DNA of 54,947 bases from Microcella sp. (GCA_030158585.1 JAOASR010000067.1:2328-57274); one strand, 5' to 3'; positions 41,263 to 49,774 are shown, counted from the stretch's first letter. Notes: generated by a model from the letters alone, not told the origin. Numbers and translations: made by a program.

Positions 41263-42474
41263 GTGACTGACGTCGAGATAGTCCGACTCGAAACCGAGCT
41301 GCCCCCCGAAGAGGCGACAGAAGAAATTGCGAAGGCGGTAAGTGCTCGGCACTCGATCGCTCGTCGCTACGTCTTGCGGCTCAGGCGTCGCAATCCAGAG
41401 GCGACTCCTGCTGAAGTCATCGCGTTATTGGAGCGGCACTACCGCACGTCGATCAGTGCTGCGGGGGCGATGATCGCCGCCGGCGCGATCGCAGCCGATG
41501 TCGGAATTGCGCTCATCCCCGTGGCGGGCGCGGCGGCAGTAGGGGTGAAGAGCGCTGGCCAGCAGGCGGCAAAGAAGGCAGGCAAGGAAGCGGTCAAGGT
41601 CGCGGCGAAGAATATGGCCCTCGGCGCCGCAAAGTCTGGCGCGAAACAAGCTGCCGCCCTGCTCCCCGCCGGCGACGAGCAACTTCAATTCGAAATCACT
41701 GCTGTCTTCGCTCTTGCGCTCGCGGATATTCATGGAATGACACTCGACCAAGATCAAGCGCACGCTCTCGTCTACGGGCTCACTAATGGACGGGTGAACG
41801 GTAATCAGATAGCTCAGATGGCGTCAGACGTCGCCGATTCCGGTCCGACCGGGGTTATCGAGACGAGCCGGCGAATCAGCGCAGGGAAGGACGATTGGTC
41901 ACACTGGGCGAACACCCTTGCCGACGCTCTTCCCGGCGGGGCGGCGCAGAACCTCGTGCGTACTATCCAGACGGGCGAGCTCCAGGGAGTTCAAGAGAAT
42001 CTGTCCGGCAAGCAAAGAGCTGCAGTCGAGTACGGAGTCGGGGCGCTCGCCGGGGGCGTAACGCGATTCGTATTCGGCAGAGATGTCATCGATGAGTCGA
42101 GGAGAGCCTTCGCAGAGCCGCCGGCGGAATTTCCGGCGCATCTCGCCCTCGCGGCAGCCAAAACGGTCGGCGATGACGACGGTGAAGGAAATCGAGCCAT
42201 TGCTGCGCTCGAGGATGCCGCGCGAGCAACCGGCACCTGGTTTGTCGATGCGGCCGGGACGGTTCGAGTCGGCGTGTCGTCCGGCGCGGCGGCAGCGGGA
42301 GCAGGAATGGCCCTGGCCGCTGGCACAGTTTCTCGACCGTTCCGAAGCGTTGACCTGGACGGCGACGGCATCCCCGACGAACCACAGGCGCTTTCGAAGA
42401 TCAAGAGTGTTGCCAGCCTTCTGAAGCCGAGGAAGCGCAATTCCGAGGAGCTGCCGGACGAGATTCCTTCCTAG
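41263..42474 (+). CDS. Unrecognised lower-GC protein with glycine/alanine-rich helices
   Basis: 403 residues from GTG 41263 (AAGGA 6 nt upstream). Residues ~1-60 are charged and helical. A Gly/Ala hydrophobic stretch (AAGAMIAAGAIAADVGIALI, then PVAGAAAVGV; ~66-95) could enter a membrane, followed by a Lys/Ala-rich amphipathic helix and a domain with ITAVFALALADIHGMTLDQDQAHALVYGLTNG, faintly like EcsC-type proteins. A second Gly/Ala stretch lies at ~335-355. The end carries a calcium-loop-like DLDGDGIPDE and a basic/acidic tail. No signal peptide. Clearly lower GC and freer codon use than its neighbours, so probably acquired. Flanked by convergent ABC exporter genes; function unknown. Confidence 0.7.
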   Translation: MTDVEIVRLETELPPEEATEEIAKAVSARHSIARRYVLRLRRRNPEATPAEVIALLERHYRTSISAAGAMIAAGAIAADVGIALIPVAGAAAVGVKSAGQQAAKKAGKEAVKVAAKNMALGAAKSGAKQAAALLPAGDEQLQFEITAVFALALADIHGMTLDQDQAHALVYGLTNGRVNGNQIAQMASDVADSGPTGVIETSRRISAGKDDWSHWANTLADALPGGAAQNLVRTIQTGELQGVQENLSGKQRAAVEYGVGALAGGVTRFVFGRDVIDESRRAFAEPPAEFPAHLALAAAKTVGDDDGEGNRAIAALEDAARATGTWFVDAAGTVRVGVSSGAAAAGAGMALAAGTVSRPFRSVDLDGDGIPDEPQALSKIKSVASLLKPRKRNSEELPDEIPS

Positions 42475-42482
42475 GCCCGCCC

Positions 42483-43370
42483 CTACTTCTTCCCGAGCGC
42501 CGCGAACTTCGCGATCGACAGCGGCACGAACACGATCAGCAGCACGGCGATGCCGATGAGCACGGTGAGGATGGGGTTCTGCGCCGTCCACGCGTCGCCG
42601 ACGGGCGTGCCGGCGGGCACGTTGCCGAAGAGCTCGCGGGCCGACTGCACGAGGGCCGAGACGGGGTTCCACTCCGAGAAGATGCGCAGCGGCGTGGGCA
42701 GGTTCTCGGTCGGCACGAACGCGTTCGAGATGAACGTGAGCGGGAACAGCACGAGGAACGAGACGTTGTTGATGATCTCGGGGCTGCGCACGCTCATGCC
42801 GAGGAACGCCATGAGCCACGAGAACGCGTACGCGAACAGCAGCAGCAGGGCGACTCCGGCAAGGAACCCGCCGAGCGACGACTCGACCCGCCAACCGACG
42901 AGCCAGCCGGTACCCATCATGACGAGCATCGACAGGCCGTTGATGACGAGGTCGCCGTTGGTGCGGCCGACGAGCACGGCGGCGCCGTTCATCGGCAGCG
43001 TGCGGAACCGGTCGATGATGCCGTCCTTGAGATCCTGCGCCATCGCCGAGCCCGAGTAGGTCGAGCCGAACACGACGGTCTGGGCGAAGATGCCCGCCAT
43101 GAGGAATGACGTGTAGCCGCCGGGCACGTCGATCGCGGCGCCGAAGACGTAGGTGAACAGCAGCACGAACATGATCGGCTGCAGCAGCGTGAACACGAGG
43201 ATGTCGGGCACGCGGATGATCTTCATGAGGTTGCGGCGCGTGGCGATCCACCCGTCGCTGAGGAACCTCCCGATCGCCGTCCCCGGCTCCGGCTGCAGGG
43301 TCGCGGATGCTCGGCTCGCGCCGACGCCGCCGCTCGCGCCGGGCATCCCGCTCGCGCCGACGGTGCTCAT
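42483..43370 (-). CDS. ABC-2 type transporter permease (DrrB-like)
   Basis: 295 residues with six transmembrane helices. Typical DrrB features: RNLMKIIRVPDILVFTLLQPIMFVLLFTYVFG, the GIFAQTVVFGSTYSGSAMAQDLKDGIIDRFRTLPM segment, and FVPTENLPTPLRIFSEWNPVSALVQSARELFGN. The start overlaps the ATPase stop (ATGA). Pairs with the ATPase to export an unknown hydrophobic compound. Confidence 0.92.
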   Translation of the reverse strand: MSTVGASGMPGASGGVGASRASATLQPEPGTAIGRFLSDGWIATRRNLMKIIRVPDILVFTLLQPIMFVLLFTYVFGAAIDVPGGYTSFLMAGIFAQTVVFGSTYSGSAMAQDLKDGIIDRFRTLPMNGAAVLVGRTNGDLVINGLSMLVMMGTGWLVGWRVESSLGGFLAGVALLLLFAYAFSWLMAFLGMSVRSPEIINNVSFLVLFPLTFISNAFVPTENLPTPLRIFSEWNPVSALVQSARELFGNVPAGTPVGDAWTAQNPILTVLIGIAVLLIVFVPLSIAKFAALGKK

Positions 43371-44350
43371 GCCGCGCCCTTCTCGTTCTCGGCCGCATCC
43401 TCTGCCGCGTGCCCGGTGAGCTGCAGGAAGACGTCGTCGAGCGTCGGCCTGCGCATGCCCGCGTCGTGCAGAGAGATGCCCGCGGCGGTGACCTCGCCGA
43501 CGATGCGACTGAGGGCCGTCGGCCCGTCGTCGACCGGCACGACCCACGTCTTGCTCTCGTTCGACGGCACCGCCTCGCCCGTGCCGTGGCGCTGCAGGAT
43601 GCCGCGCACGGTCTCAGTCTCATCGGCGTCGACGAGGGTGAGCGCGACGCGCTGCCCGCCGACCGAGGCCTTGAGCTCGTCGGCCGTGCCCTCGGCGATC
43701 ACGCGGCCCTCGTCGATGACCGAGATCGAGTCGGCGAGACGATCGGCCTCTTCGAGATACTGCGTCGTAAGCAGCACGGTCGTGCCCTCGCTCACGAGGC
43801 TCTCGATGACATCCCACAGCGCGAGCCGACTGCGCGGGTCGAGGCCCGTGGTCGGCTCGTCGAGGAAGAGCACCGGAGGGTTGATCACGAGCGCACCCGC
43901 GAGGTCGATGCGCCGCCGCATGCCGCCCGAGAAGCCCTTGACCACGCGGTTCTGCGCCTCGACGAGGTCGAAGAGCTCGATGAGTTCGCGCGCCCTCTCT
44001 TTCGCCCGCTTGGCGCCCAGGTGGTAGAGCCGGCCCACCATCTCGAGGTTCTCGAAGCCCGTGAGGTTCTCGTCGACGGCGGCGTACTGGCCGCTCGCGC
44101 CGATCATGCGCCGCACGCGATCGGGGTCGGCGAGCACGTCGACCCCGTCGATCACCGCCGAGCCCGAGTCGGGGCTGATGAGGGTCGTGAGCACCTTGAC
44201 GGTGGTCGTCTTGCCGGCGCCGTTCGGGCCGAGCAGGGCGGTGACGGTTCCCTGCGGAACCTGCAGCGAAAGCCCGTCGAGGGCGCGCACGACGGGCGCC
44301 CCCTTGGGCGTGTAGGTCTTGACGAGATCGCTCGCCTCGATGAAGGGCAT
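43367..44350 (-). CDS. Daunorubicin-resistance-type ABC transporter ATPase (DrrA-like)
   Basis: 327 residues from ATG 44350, chosen because TAGCAT lies 7 nt upstream (leaderless); an upstream in-frame start at 44380 would lie across that promoter. Walker A GPNGAGKTT, Q-loop GQYAAVDENLTG, signature FSGGMRRRI, Walker B PVLFLDEPTTGLD and a C-terminal DrrA-type extension (TLDDVFLQLTGH). Drives the permease encoded next. Confidence 0.93.
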   Translation of the reverse strand: MPFIEASDLVKTYTPKGAPVVRALDGLSLQVPQGTVTALLGPNGAGKTTTVKVLTTLISPDSGSAVIDGVDVLADPDRVRRMIGASGQYAAVDENLTGFENLEMVGRLYHLGAKRAKERARELIELFDLVEAQNRVVKGFSGGMRRRIDLAGALVINPPVLFLDEPTTGLDPRSRLALWDVIESLVSEGTTVLLTTQYLEEADRLADSISVIDEGRVIAEGTADELKASVGGQRVALTLVDADETETVRGILQRHGTGEAVPSNESKTWVVPVDDGPTALSRIVGEVTAAGISLHDAGMRRPTLDDVFLQLTGHAAEDAAENEKGAA

Positions 44351-44357
44351 GCGCGGG

Positions 44358-44363
44358 ATGCTA
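44358..44363 (-). promoter_or_regulatory. -10 element of the leaderless drrA-like gene
   Basis: TAGCAT on the minus strand, then 7 nt to the ATG at 44350. Confidence 0.6.
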
Positions 44364-44431
44364 CTCCTGGCCGGCGACATCGCGGGACCCCGCCGAGCGC
44401 CTCGACTCGCGGCGCTCCTGCCCGAAGCGGC

Positions 44432-44491
44432 GTCTATCGGTCACTCGTTGCGGGGCCTCTCGCCCGACCCCGCAACGCGCGACCGATAGAC
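44432..44491. repeat. 60-nt palindromic element between divergent genes
   Basis: Arms 44432-44455 and 44468-44491 match at 22 of 24 positions (GTCTATCGGTC... and CGTTGCGGGG...) around a 12-nt loop. Because both flanking genes point away, this cannot serve as their terminator. Confidence 0.85.
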
Positions 44492-44500
44492 GGGGAAAGT

Positions 44501-44543
44501 GGCAGGTGGGCAGGTGGGCAGGTGTGCGGGCGCGCGGGCGCGC
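44501..44543 (+). repeat. Two adjoining 8-bp tandem repeats
   Basis: GGCAGGTG three times (44501-44524), then after one T GCGGGCGC twice (44526-44541), ending 26 bp before the -10 of the 44581 gene. In the -35/upstream region of that promoter. Confidence 0.8.
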
Positions 44544-44568
44544 AGGCCTGGCCGTCAGGGGCCGCGAG

Positions 44569-44574
44569 TAGCGT
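44569..44574 (+). promoter_or_regulatory. -10 element of the leaderless acyl-CoA dehydrogenase-like gene
   Basis: TAGCGT, then 6 nt to the ATG at 44581. Confidence 0.65.
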
Positions 44575-44580
44575 GGAAGC

Positions 44581-45786
44581 ATGACCACCGAGCCGCGCAC
44601 CGTGCTCACTCCCGAGCTCCTGCAGAGCATCCGCGATCGGGCCGGTGACTACGACGCACGCAACGCGTTCTTCTTCGACGACCTCGATGACCTGCGCGCC
44701 GCCGGCTACCTGCGCCCGCGCAGCCTCACCGCCGCGGCGCGCGATCAGCGGCTGCTTGCGGCGCACGCTCCGGCGACGGCGCTCGGCATGACGATGCACC
44801 TCGTCTGGATGGGCGTCGCGCGCGACCTCGCCGCCGCGGGCGATGAGAGCCTGCGCTGGGTGCACGACGACTGCGCGGCGGGCGAGCTCTTCGCCTTCGC
44901 GATCAGCGAGCAGGGAAACGACCGCGTCATGACCGACTCGGTCACGCGGGTCGACCGCGTCGACCCCGGCACTGACGGTCGCGGCGCGGGCTGGTCGTTC
45001 ACCGGCACGAAGATCTTCACGAGCCTGAGCCCCGCGTGGACAAGACTCGGCACACTCGGTCTCCATACCCCGGCCGGCAACGAGCCCACCGACGGCACAG
45101 CCCCCCAGATCATCCACGGCTTCTTCACCCGCACCGCCCCCGTCTCGACCCCCGGCCGCCTCGAGCTGCGCCCCACTCCCGGCATCACCCTCACCCCCGA
45201 CTGGGACACCCTCGGCATGCGCGCCACCCAGAGCTGGACGACCCGGCTCGAGCAGGCCTTCATCCCCGACGAGCGCGTGTCGCGCATCCTGCCCGTCGGC
45301 CCGACGCTCGACCCGTTCCTCCTCGCGATCTCGGCCAACTTCCTCACGCTCATGGCCGCCGTCTACGCGGGGCTCGCCGACCGCGCCCTCGAGCTCGCCG
45401 TCGAGTCGGCGCACCGGCGCACGAGTCTCAAAAACGCGGGGGCGCCCCAGTCGGCCGACCCCGACGTCCGCTGGCGCGTGGCGGATGCCGCGCTCGCCCT
45501 CGACGCGCTGGCCCCCCAGATCGAGGCTGTCTGCCGCGATCGCGACGCCGGTGTCGACCGGGGTGCGCGGTGGTTCCGCGACCTGGCGGGGCTCAAGCAG
45601 CGCGCCGTCGTCACCGCGCGCGAGGTCGTCGACGAGTGCATGCACATCGCCGGGGGAGGGGCCTATCGCACGTCGGCCGAGCTCAGCCGCCTGCAGCGCG
45701 ACGTGCTCGCCGGCATCTACCACCCGAGCGACCCCGAGAGCGTGCACTCCACGATCGCCGCCGACCTGCTGGGGCCGTTGCCGTGA
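44581..45786 (+). CDS. Acyl-CoA dehydrogenase-family flavoprotein
   Basis: 401 residues. Three-part ACAD fold: a helical N-terminus (~1-95), a middle beta-domain with FAFAISEQGN, WSFTGTKIFTSLSPAWTRLGTL and DWDTLGMRATQSW (the substrate/FAD loop region), and a C-terminal four-helix domain ending in HIAGGGAYRTSAELSRLQRDV. It could be a dehydrogenase or a flavin monooxygenase of this fold; sequence alone does not decide. GTGA overlap with the next gene. Leaderless-type start. Confidence 0.82.
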   Translation: MTTEPRTVLTPELLQSIRDRAGDYDARNAFFFDDLDDLRAAGYLRPRSLTAAARDQRLLAAHAPATALGMTMHLVWMGVARDLAAAGDESLRWVHDDCAAGELFAFAISEQGNDRVMTDSVTRVDRVDPGTDGRGAGWSFTGTKIFTSLSPAWTRLGTLGLHTPAGNEPTDGTAPQIIHGFFTRTAPVSTPGRLELRPTPGITLTPDWDTLGMRATQSWTTRLEQAFIPDERVSRILPVGPTLDPFLLAISANFLTLMAAVYAGLADRALELAVESAHRRTSLKNAGAPQSADPDVRWRVADAALALDALAPQIEAVCRDRDAGVDRGARWFRDLAGLKQRAVVTAREVVDECMHIAGGGAYRTSAELSRLQRDVLAGIYHPSDPESVHSTIAADLLGPLP

Positions 45787-46124
45787 GCGGCGACCGCCCC
45801 GCCGAGCAGATCAGCGTCGAGCTCATTCGCATCGACGAGTGCCCCAACTGGTCCGACACCGCGAATGACCTGCGCGGCCTGCTCGTCGAGCTGGGCCGCG
45901 ACGACATCCCCGTGACGGTGCGCCGCGTGGCGACGGGAGGTGAGGCGCTCGCCGCGGGCTTCGCCGGCTCGCCGACGATCCTGCTCGACGGCGTCGACCC
46001 GTTCCCGAGCGGCGGCCCGACCGGCGAGCTCGCCTGCCGCGTCTACATCACCGAGGCGGGGCTGCGAGGCCGGCCGAGCCGCGAGCAGCTGCGGGCGCTG
46101 CTCGCCGAGCGCTTCGGCCGCTGA
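45783..46124 (+). CDS. Small thioredoxin-fold-like protein
   Basis: 113 residues from the GTG overlapping the previous stop. Pattern ISVELIRIDECPNWSDTANDL...VTVRRVATGGEALAAGFAGSPTILLDGVDPF resembles thioredoxin-like proteins that carry a CPxW/CPNx single-cysteine motif and the cis-Pro region GSPTILLDG. No CxxC, so not a classical thioredoxin. Could help redox or metal handling with its operon partner; function unproven. Confidence 0.7.
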   Translation: MSGDRPAEQISVELIRIDECPNWSDTANDLRGLLVELGRDDIPVTVRRVATGGEALAAGFAGSPTILLDGVDPFPSGGPTGELACRVYITEAGLRGRPSREQLRALLAERFGR

Positions 46125-46170
46125 CACCGACACGACGGGATAACGCGATCCCCGCACCACTGGCCGGGTC

Positions 46171-46176
46171 TACCCT
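46171..46176 (+). promoter_or_regulatory. -10-like TACCCT upstream of the 46261 membrane protein gene
   Basis: TACCCT at 46171-46176 would give a leader of about 80 nt. Weak call. Confidence 0.35.
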
Positions 46177-46260
46177 GGCGGGCAACGGCCGCCACCCCGG
46201 GAACCCCTTCGCGTGAGGCGCGCGAGGCCCCGTGCGGTCGCGAATGGAGGTCGCCCGACC

Positions 46261-47133
46261 ATGCGCACCGAGCCCCTCGCCGACACCGGCTCCGTCACCG
46301 TGCCGCCCCGCACCACGCGCGGCACCGACGAGAAGCGGCGGATGCTCCTCCGCTGCCTCCTCGTCGTGCTCGCGATCGGCCAGCCCGTGTCGTCGCTCGT
46401 CTTCGACTGGCTCTCACCCACGACGCTGCAGTCGGGGGCGGAGTTCTCACCGCTCGTCCCGCCCGGCGCCTGGTTCGCCATCTGGGGCCTCATCATCATC
46501 GCGAGCATCGCCTATGCGCTCGCGCAGGCCCGGCCCTCGACGCTCACGCCTCTGCCGAGCATCCGCGATCGCCTCGTCGGCCCGCTCGGCGTCGTCTTCG
46601 CGTGCTTCGGCCTGTGGCTCGCGACCGCCGCGCTCGGGCAGGACAACCCGCTCGGCCTCGTCGTCTTCGTCGTCATCATCTGCGCCCACGTCGTCGCCTG
46701 GACCCGCGTCGTGCGCGCCCGCGACGAGCTCGCCACCTGGAACCCGCCCGAGCGAGGCCTGCTCTACCTCATGCTCGGCACGTACTCGGGCTGGACATCC
46801 ATGGCGTTCTTCGTGCAGATCGGCACCGTCATGCAGGGCGCCGGAGCGCCCGTCGACACGGCGTGGGGCCAGATCTGGCAGCTGCTCGTGCTGCTCGCCG
46901 CGAGCGGCGTCGCCGTGTGGTTCGTGCTCGTCTCGCGCGGCTCGATCGTCTACGCCGCGACCATCACGTACGCGCTCATCGGCGTCGGCATCAGCACCGG
47001 CGCGGCCGGGCTGACGCTTCTGGTGGTCGCGTGCGTCGTCGGGGTCACGCTGGTGTGGGCATCCGTCATCGTCATCAGAGCGTCGGATGCTCGGCACCCA
47101 GCCCCCGTCGCGCCGGGATCTGCGCGCCGCTAG
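46261..47133 (+). CDS. Polytopic membrane protein with TspO/MBR-like segment
   Basis: 290 residues from ATG 46261 (GGAGG 10 nt upstream; a GTG at 46213 is an alternative). About eight transmembrane helices. LVPPGAWFAIWGLIIIASIAYAL is reminiscent of the PPGWVFGIVW motif of TspO/MBR proteins, but the protein is longer than the usual five-helix TspO. Ligand unknown. Its TAG stop shares CTAG with the stop of the convergent esterase gene. Confidence 0.72.
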   Translation: MRTEPLADTGSVTVPPRTTRGTDEKRRMLLRCLLVVLAIGQPVSSLVFDWLSPTTLQSGAEFSPLVPPGAWFAIWGLIIIASIAYALAQARPSTLTPLPSIRDRLVGPLGVVFACFGLWLATAALGQDNPLGLVVFVVIICAHVVAWTRVVRARDELATWNPPERGLLYLMLGTYSGWTSMAFFVQIGTVMQGAGAPVDTAWGQIWQLLVLLAASGVAVWFVLVSRGSIVYAATITYALIGVGISTGAAGLTLLVVACVVGVTLVWASVIVIRASDARHPAPVAPGSARR

Positions 47134-47837
47134 TCGATCCAGTCGAGCTCGCGCAGCCACTCGGCGCAGTCGCGCGTCCAGTGCCGAGCGACGCCGGCCT
47201 CCTCGCCGCCGGCGACGCCTTCGACGAGGCCGAGCCCGTGCCGCCCGCGCGGGTAGACGTGCAACGCGTGCGGCACCTCGTGCTCGGCGAGCGCGCGGCC
47301 CAGCAGGTAGGCGTGCTCGACGGGCACGAGCGCATCCTCGGCCGTGTGCCACACGAACATCGGCGGAGCCCCCCGCGTCACGAGCCGATCGATCGAGAGC
47401 GCGCGACGCGTCCACGGCCAGGCGCGCAGCCCGATGAGCTGCTCGCGCGACCCGCGGTGCGTCGGCAGCTGCATCGACACCACGGGGTAGCCGAGCACGG
47501 CGGCGTCGACGAGCCCGCTCACGGCGGCGTGACCGGCGAGGTGCCCGCCGGCTGAGAACCCGACGATGCCGATGCGCTCGACGCCGTGCGCGCGCAGCTC
47601 GCCGATGTGGCGCCGCACCGCGTGAAAGGGCCCAGGATGCCGCGACTTCACCGGGTATCGCAGCACGTCGGCCTCGAGCCCGAGCCCGCGCAGCCACTCG
47701 GCGACCGGCTCGCCCTCGTGGTCGGCGAGGCGCGCGTATCCGCCTCCGGGCAGCACGACGACGTGCGTGCGCGGGCGCTCGCCGGATGCCCGCCCCGTGT
47801 CGCGCGGAGAGCCGCCAGCCTCCGGCGCGCCCGTCAT
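47130..47837 (-). CDS. Alpha/beta hydrolase (esterase-like)
   Basis: 235 residues. Oxyanion-hole stretch VVLPGGGYARLADHEGEPVA, nucleophile elbow GFSAGGHLAG (Ser95), acid in HTAEDALVPVEHAY and catalytic His in RGRHGLGLVEG: a complete triad of the acetyl-esterase/BD-FAE type. No signal peptide, so cytosolic. ATG overlaps the stop of the serine hydrolase gene (ATGA), forming one operon with it and the LLM gene. Confidence 0.88.
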   Translation of the reverse strand: MTGAPEAGGSPRDTGRASGERPRTHVVVLPGGGYARLADHEGEPVAEWLRGLGLEADVLRYPVKSRHPGPFHAVRRHIGELRAHGVERIGIVGFSAGGHLAGHAAVSGLVDAAVLGYPVVSMQLPTHRGSREQLIGLRAWPWTRRALSIDRLVTRGAPPMFVWHTAEDALVPVEHAYLLGRALAEHEVPHALHVYPRGRHGLGLVEGVAGGEEAGVARHWTRDCAEWLRELDWID

Positions 47838-48811
47838 CGCGCGCTCATGACCGCGTTCAGCAGCTGATCCCAGTCGACTCCGACCTCGGGCCGCCACGAG
47901 TCGAGCCGGTTCGTCAGCGCCACGACGCACAGGCCCGCGTCGCGCGACATCCAGAACTGCGTGCCCGTCCAGCCGGTGTGGCCGTAGAGCGAGTGGTCGA
48001 GCAGGCCAGGGCGGTGCGGCAGGTTCCAGGTGAGCCCGAAGTTCTCGAAGCGCTTGATCGGGTCGGCGTCGATGACCGGCAGGCCCGTCGTGCGCGAGCG
48101 CTGCATCGCCGCGAGCGTCGTTGGATGCACGACACGACCGTCGCCGGCGAGCAGCGACTGCCCGATCGCGAGCAGGTCGTGCACCGAGCCGACCGCTCCT
48201 GCCGCCGGGTGCTGCGCCGCGAACACGAGCGAGGGGTCGTGCCCGGCGAGGTCGGCGTCGTGGATCTCGTGCGCATCGGCCGGGTCGAACGAGAGCGAGC
48301 CGGCGCCGGCCGCATCCGCCAGCTGCTGGAACAGGTCGGTGAACTCGGCGCCCGTCGCGTGCTCGAGAATCGCGACCGCGCCCTCGAAGGCGAGGTTGTT
48401 GTAACGCCGGAGGGTGCCGGGCACCGACTCGAGCTCGGCGACAGCGAGCAGCTCCCGCAGCGAGGCCGAGCCGCCGAGCTCGTGATCGACGAGACCCGAG
48501 GTGTGGCTCAGCAGCTGGCCGAGGGTCACGTCACCTGCGGGCGACTGGGGCAGAGCATCCCGCAGCGGGGTCTCGCTCGTGAGCAGGCCCTGCTCGATCG
48601 CGCGCGCGATCGTGAGGCCCGTGAGCGGCTTCGTCACCGAGTAGAGGGCGTAGCGGTCGTCGACCGTCGCGGTGCGGCTGCCGTCGCTGCCGAACGCCTC
48701 AAGCGCGAGCACGCCGTCGGCCGAGCAGATGCCGAGCACGCCCGTGGGCAGCTGGCCCGAGTCGACGCGGGCGCGCAACCAGTCGAGGGCGTGGCCGAAG
48801 GTTCTGGTCAT
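47834..48811 (-). CDS. Serine hydrolase, beta-lactamase class C family
   Basis: 325 residues. SxxK motif SVTK (Ser58-Lys61), the YxN-type RRYNNLAFEG, and the C-terminal YGHTGWTGTQFW (HTG in place of KTG). This is the family of esterases and D-aminopeptidase-like enzymes rather than of true resistance enzymes, and there is no signal peptide. It follows the LLM gene by 11 nt and overlaps the esterase gene. Confidence 0.88.
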   Translation of the reverse strand: MTRTFGHALDWLRARVDSGQLPTGVLGICSADGVLALEAFGSDGSRTATVDDRYALYSVTKPLTGLTIARAIEQGLLTSETPLRDALPQSPAGDVTLGQLLSHTSGLVDHELGGSASLRELLAVAELESVPGTLRRYNNLAFEGAVAILEHATGAEFTDLFQQLADAAGAGSLSFDPADAHEIHDADLAGHDPSLVFAAQHPAAGAVGSVHDLLAIGQSLLAGDGRVVHPTTLAAMQRSRTTGLPVIDADPIKRFENFGLTWNLPHRPGLLDHSLYGHTGWTGTQFWMSRDAGLCVVALTNRLDSWRPEVGVDWDQLLNAVMSAR

Positions 48812-48822
48812 GGATGCTCCGC

Positions 48823-49746
48823 TCAGCGCAGGCGCGCGATCACGTCGTGCGCGATGAGGTCGAGGTGGTCGAGGTCGGTCATGTCGACGGTCTGCAGGTA
48901 GATGCGGCTCGCGCCGAGGTCGCGCAGGCGCTCGATCTTCGCGGCGACCTGCGTCGGCGTGCCGACCAGGCGGGCGTCGTGGGACGAGTCGGGGTCGATG
49001 TCGCGGGCTAGGCAGCGGCGGCGGAGGGTCGCCTCGTCGTCGGCGACGATCGTCGGCAGCGCGACCGAGAGCCGCAGCGTCGACGGGTCGCGGCCCTCCT
49101 CCTGGCAGATGCGCACGACGTTCGCGAACTTCTCGGCGACGGTGGCCTCATCGACGAAGCCGATGTTGAACTCGGTCGCGTAGCGGGCGGCCAGCTGGGG
49201 AGTGCGGCGGGGGCCGCCGCCTCCCACGATGACGGGGATCTGGGGCTGAGCGGGCTTCGGCAGCGCGGGCGCGTTCTGCAGCTCGTAGTGGTCACCGGCG
49301 AACGAGTAGGTGGCGCCGGCGGGGGTGGCCCAGAGGCCCGTCACGATGGCGAGCTGCTCCTCGAGCATCCCGAAGCGCGCGGACGGGAAGGGGATGCCGT
49401 AGGCCGCGTGCTCCTTCTCGAACCAGCCCGTGCCGAGGCCGAGCTCGACGCGGCCGCCCGACATCTGGTCGACCTGCGCGACCTGGATGGCGAGGATCGC
49501 CGGCACGCGGAAGGTCGCCGACGACACGAGCGTGCCGAGGCGGATGCGGCTCGTGTCGCGCGCGAGCCCGGCGAGGGTCGTCCACGCGTCGGTGGGGCCG
49601 GGCAGCCCGTCGCCGTCGCCCATCACGTGATAGTGGTCGCTGCGGAACCACCCGTCGAACCCCAGCGCCTCGGCGCGGCCGGCGTGGGCGCGCTGCGTCT
49701 CGTAGTCGGCGCCCTGCTGGGGCTCGGTGAACGCGCAGAACTGCAT
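48823..49746 (-). CDS. LLM-class (luciferase-like) F420/flavin-dependent oxidoreductase
   Basis: 307 residues, TIM-barrel. Opening ...GRAEALGFDGWFRSDHYHVMG, then RIRLGTLVSSATFRVPAILAIQVAQVDQMSGGRVELGLGTGW and PVIVGGGGPRRTPQLAARYATEFN: standard LLM signatures with F420-type features. Substrate unknown. Start has GAGGAG upstream, and its likely -10 (TAGGCT) overlaps the stop codon of the Fic gene. Confidence 0.9.
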   Translation of the reverse strand: MQFCAFTEPQQGADYETQRAHAGRAEALGFDGWFRSDHYHVMGDGDGLPGPTDAWTTLAGLARDTSRIRLGTLVSSATFRVPAILAIQVAQVDQMSGGRVELGLGTGWFEKEHAAYGIPFPSARFGMLEEQLAIVTGLWATPAGATYSFAGDHYELQNAPALPKPAQPQIPVIVGGGGPRRTPQLAARYATEFNIGFVDEATVAEKFANVVRICQEEGRDPSTLRLSVALPTIVADDEATLRRRCLARDIDPDSSHDARLVGTPTQVAAKIERLRDLGASRIYLQTVDMTDLDHLDLIAHDVIARLR

Positions 49747-49768
49747 GGATGCTCCTCTGAAGTGGTTC

Positions 49769-49774
49769 AGCCTA
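49769..49774 (-). promoter_or_regulatory. -10 TAGGCT overlapping the Fic stop codon
   Basis: On the minus strand the stop TAG of the Fic gene (49774-49772) is the first half of TAGGCT. The LLM gene's ribosome binding site and ATG follow within 22 nt. Confidence 0.55.

Noticed and set aside
47834-48811. Antibiotic-resistance beta-lactamase
   Set aside because: There is no signal peptide, and the third motif is HTG. The protein belongs to the wide family of esterase/peptidase-like serine hydrolases.
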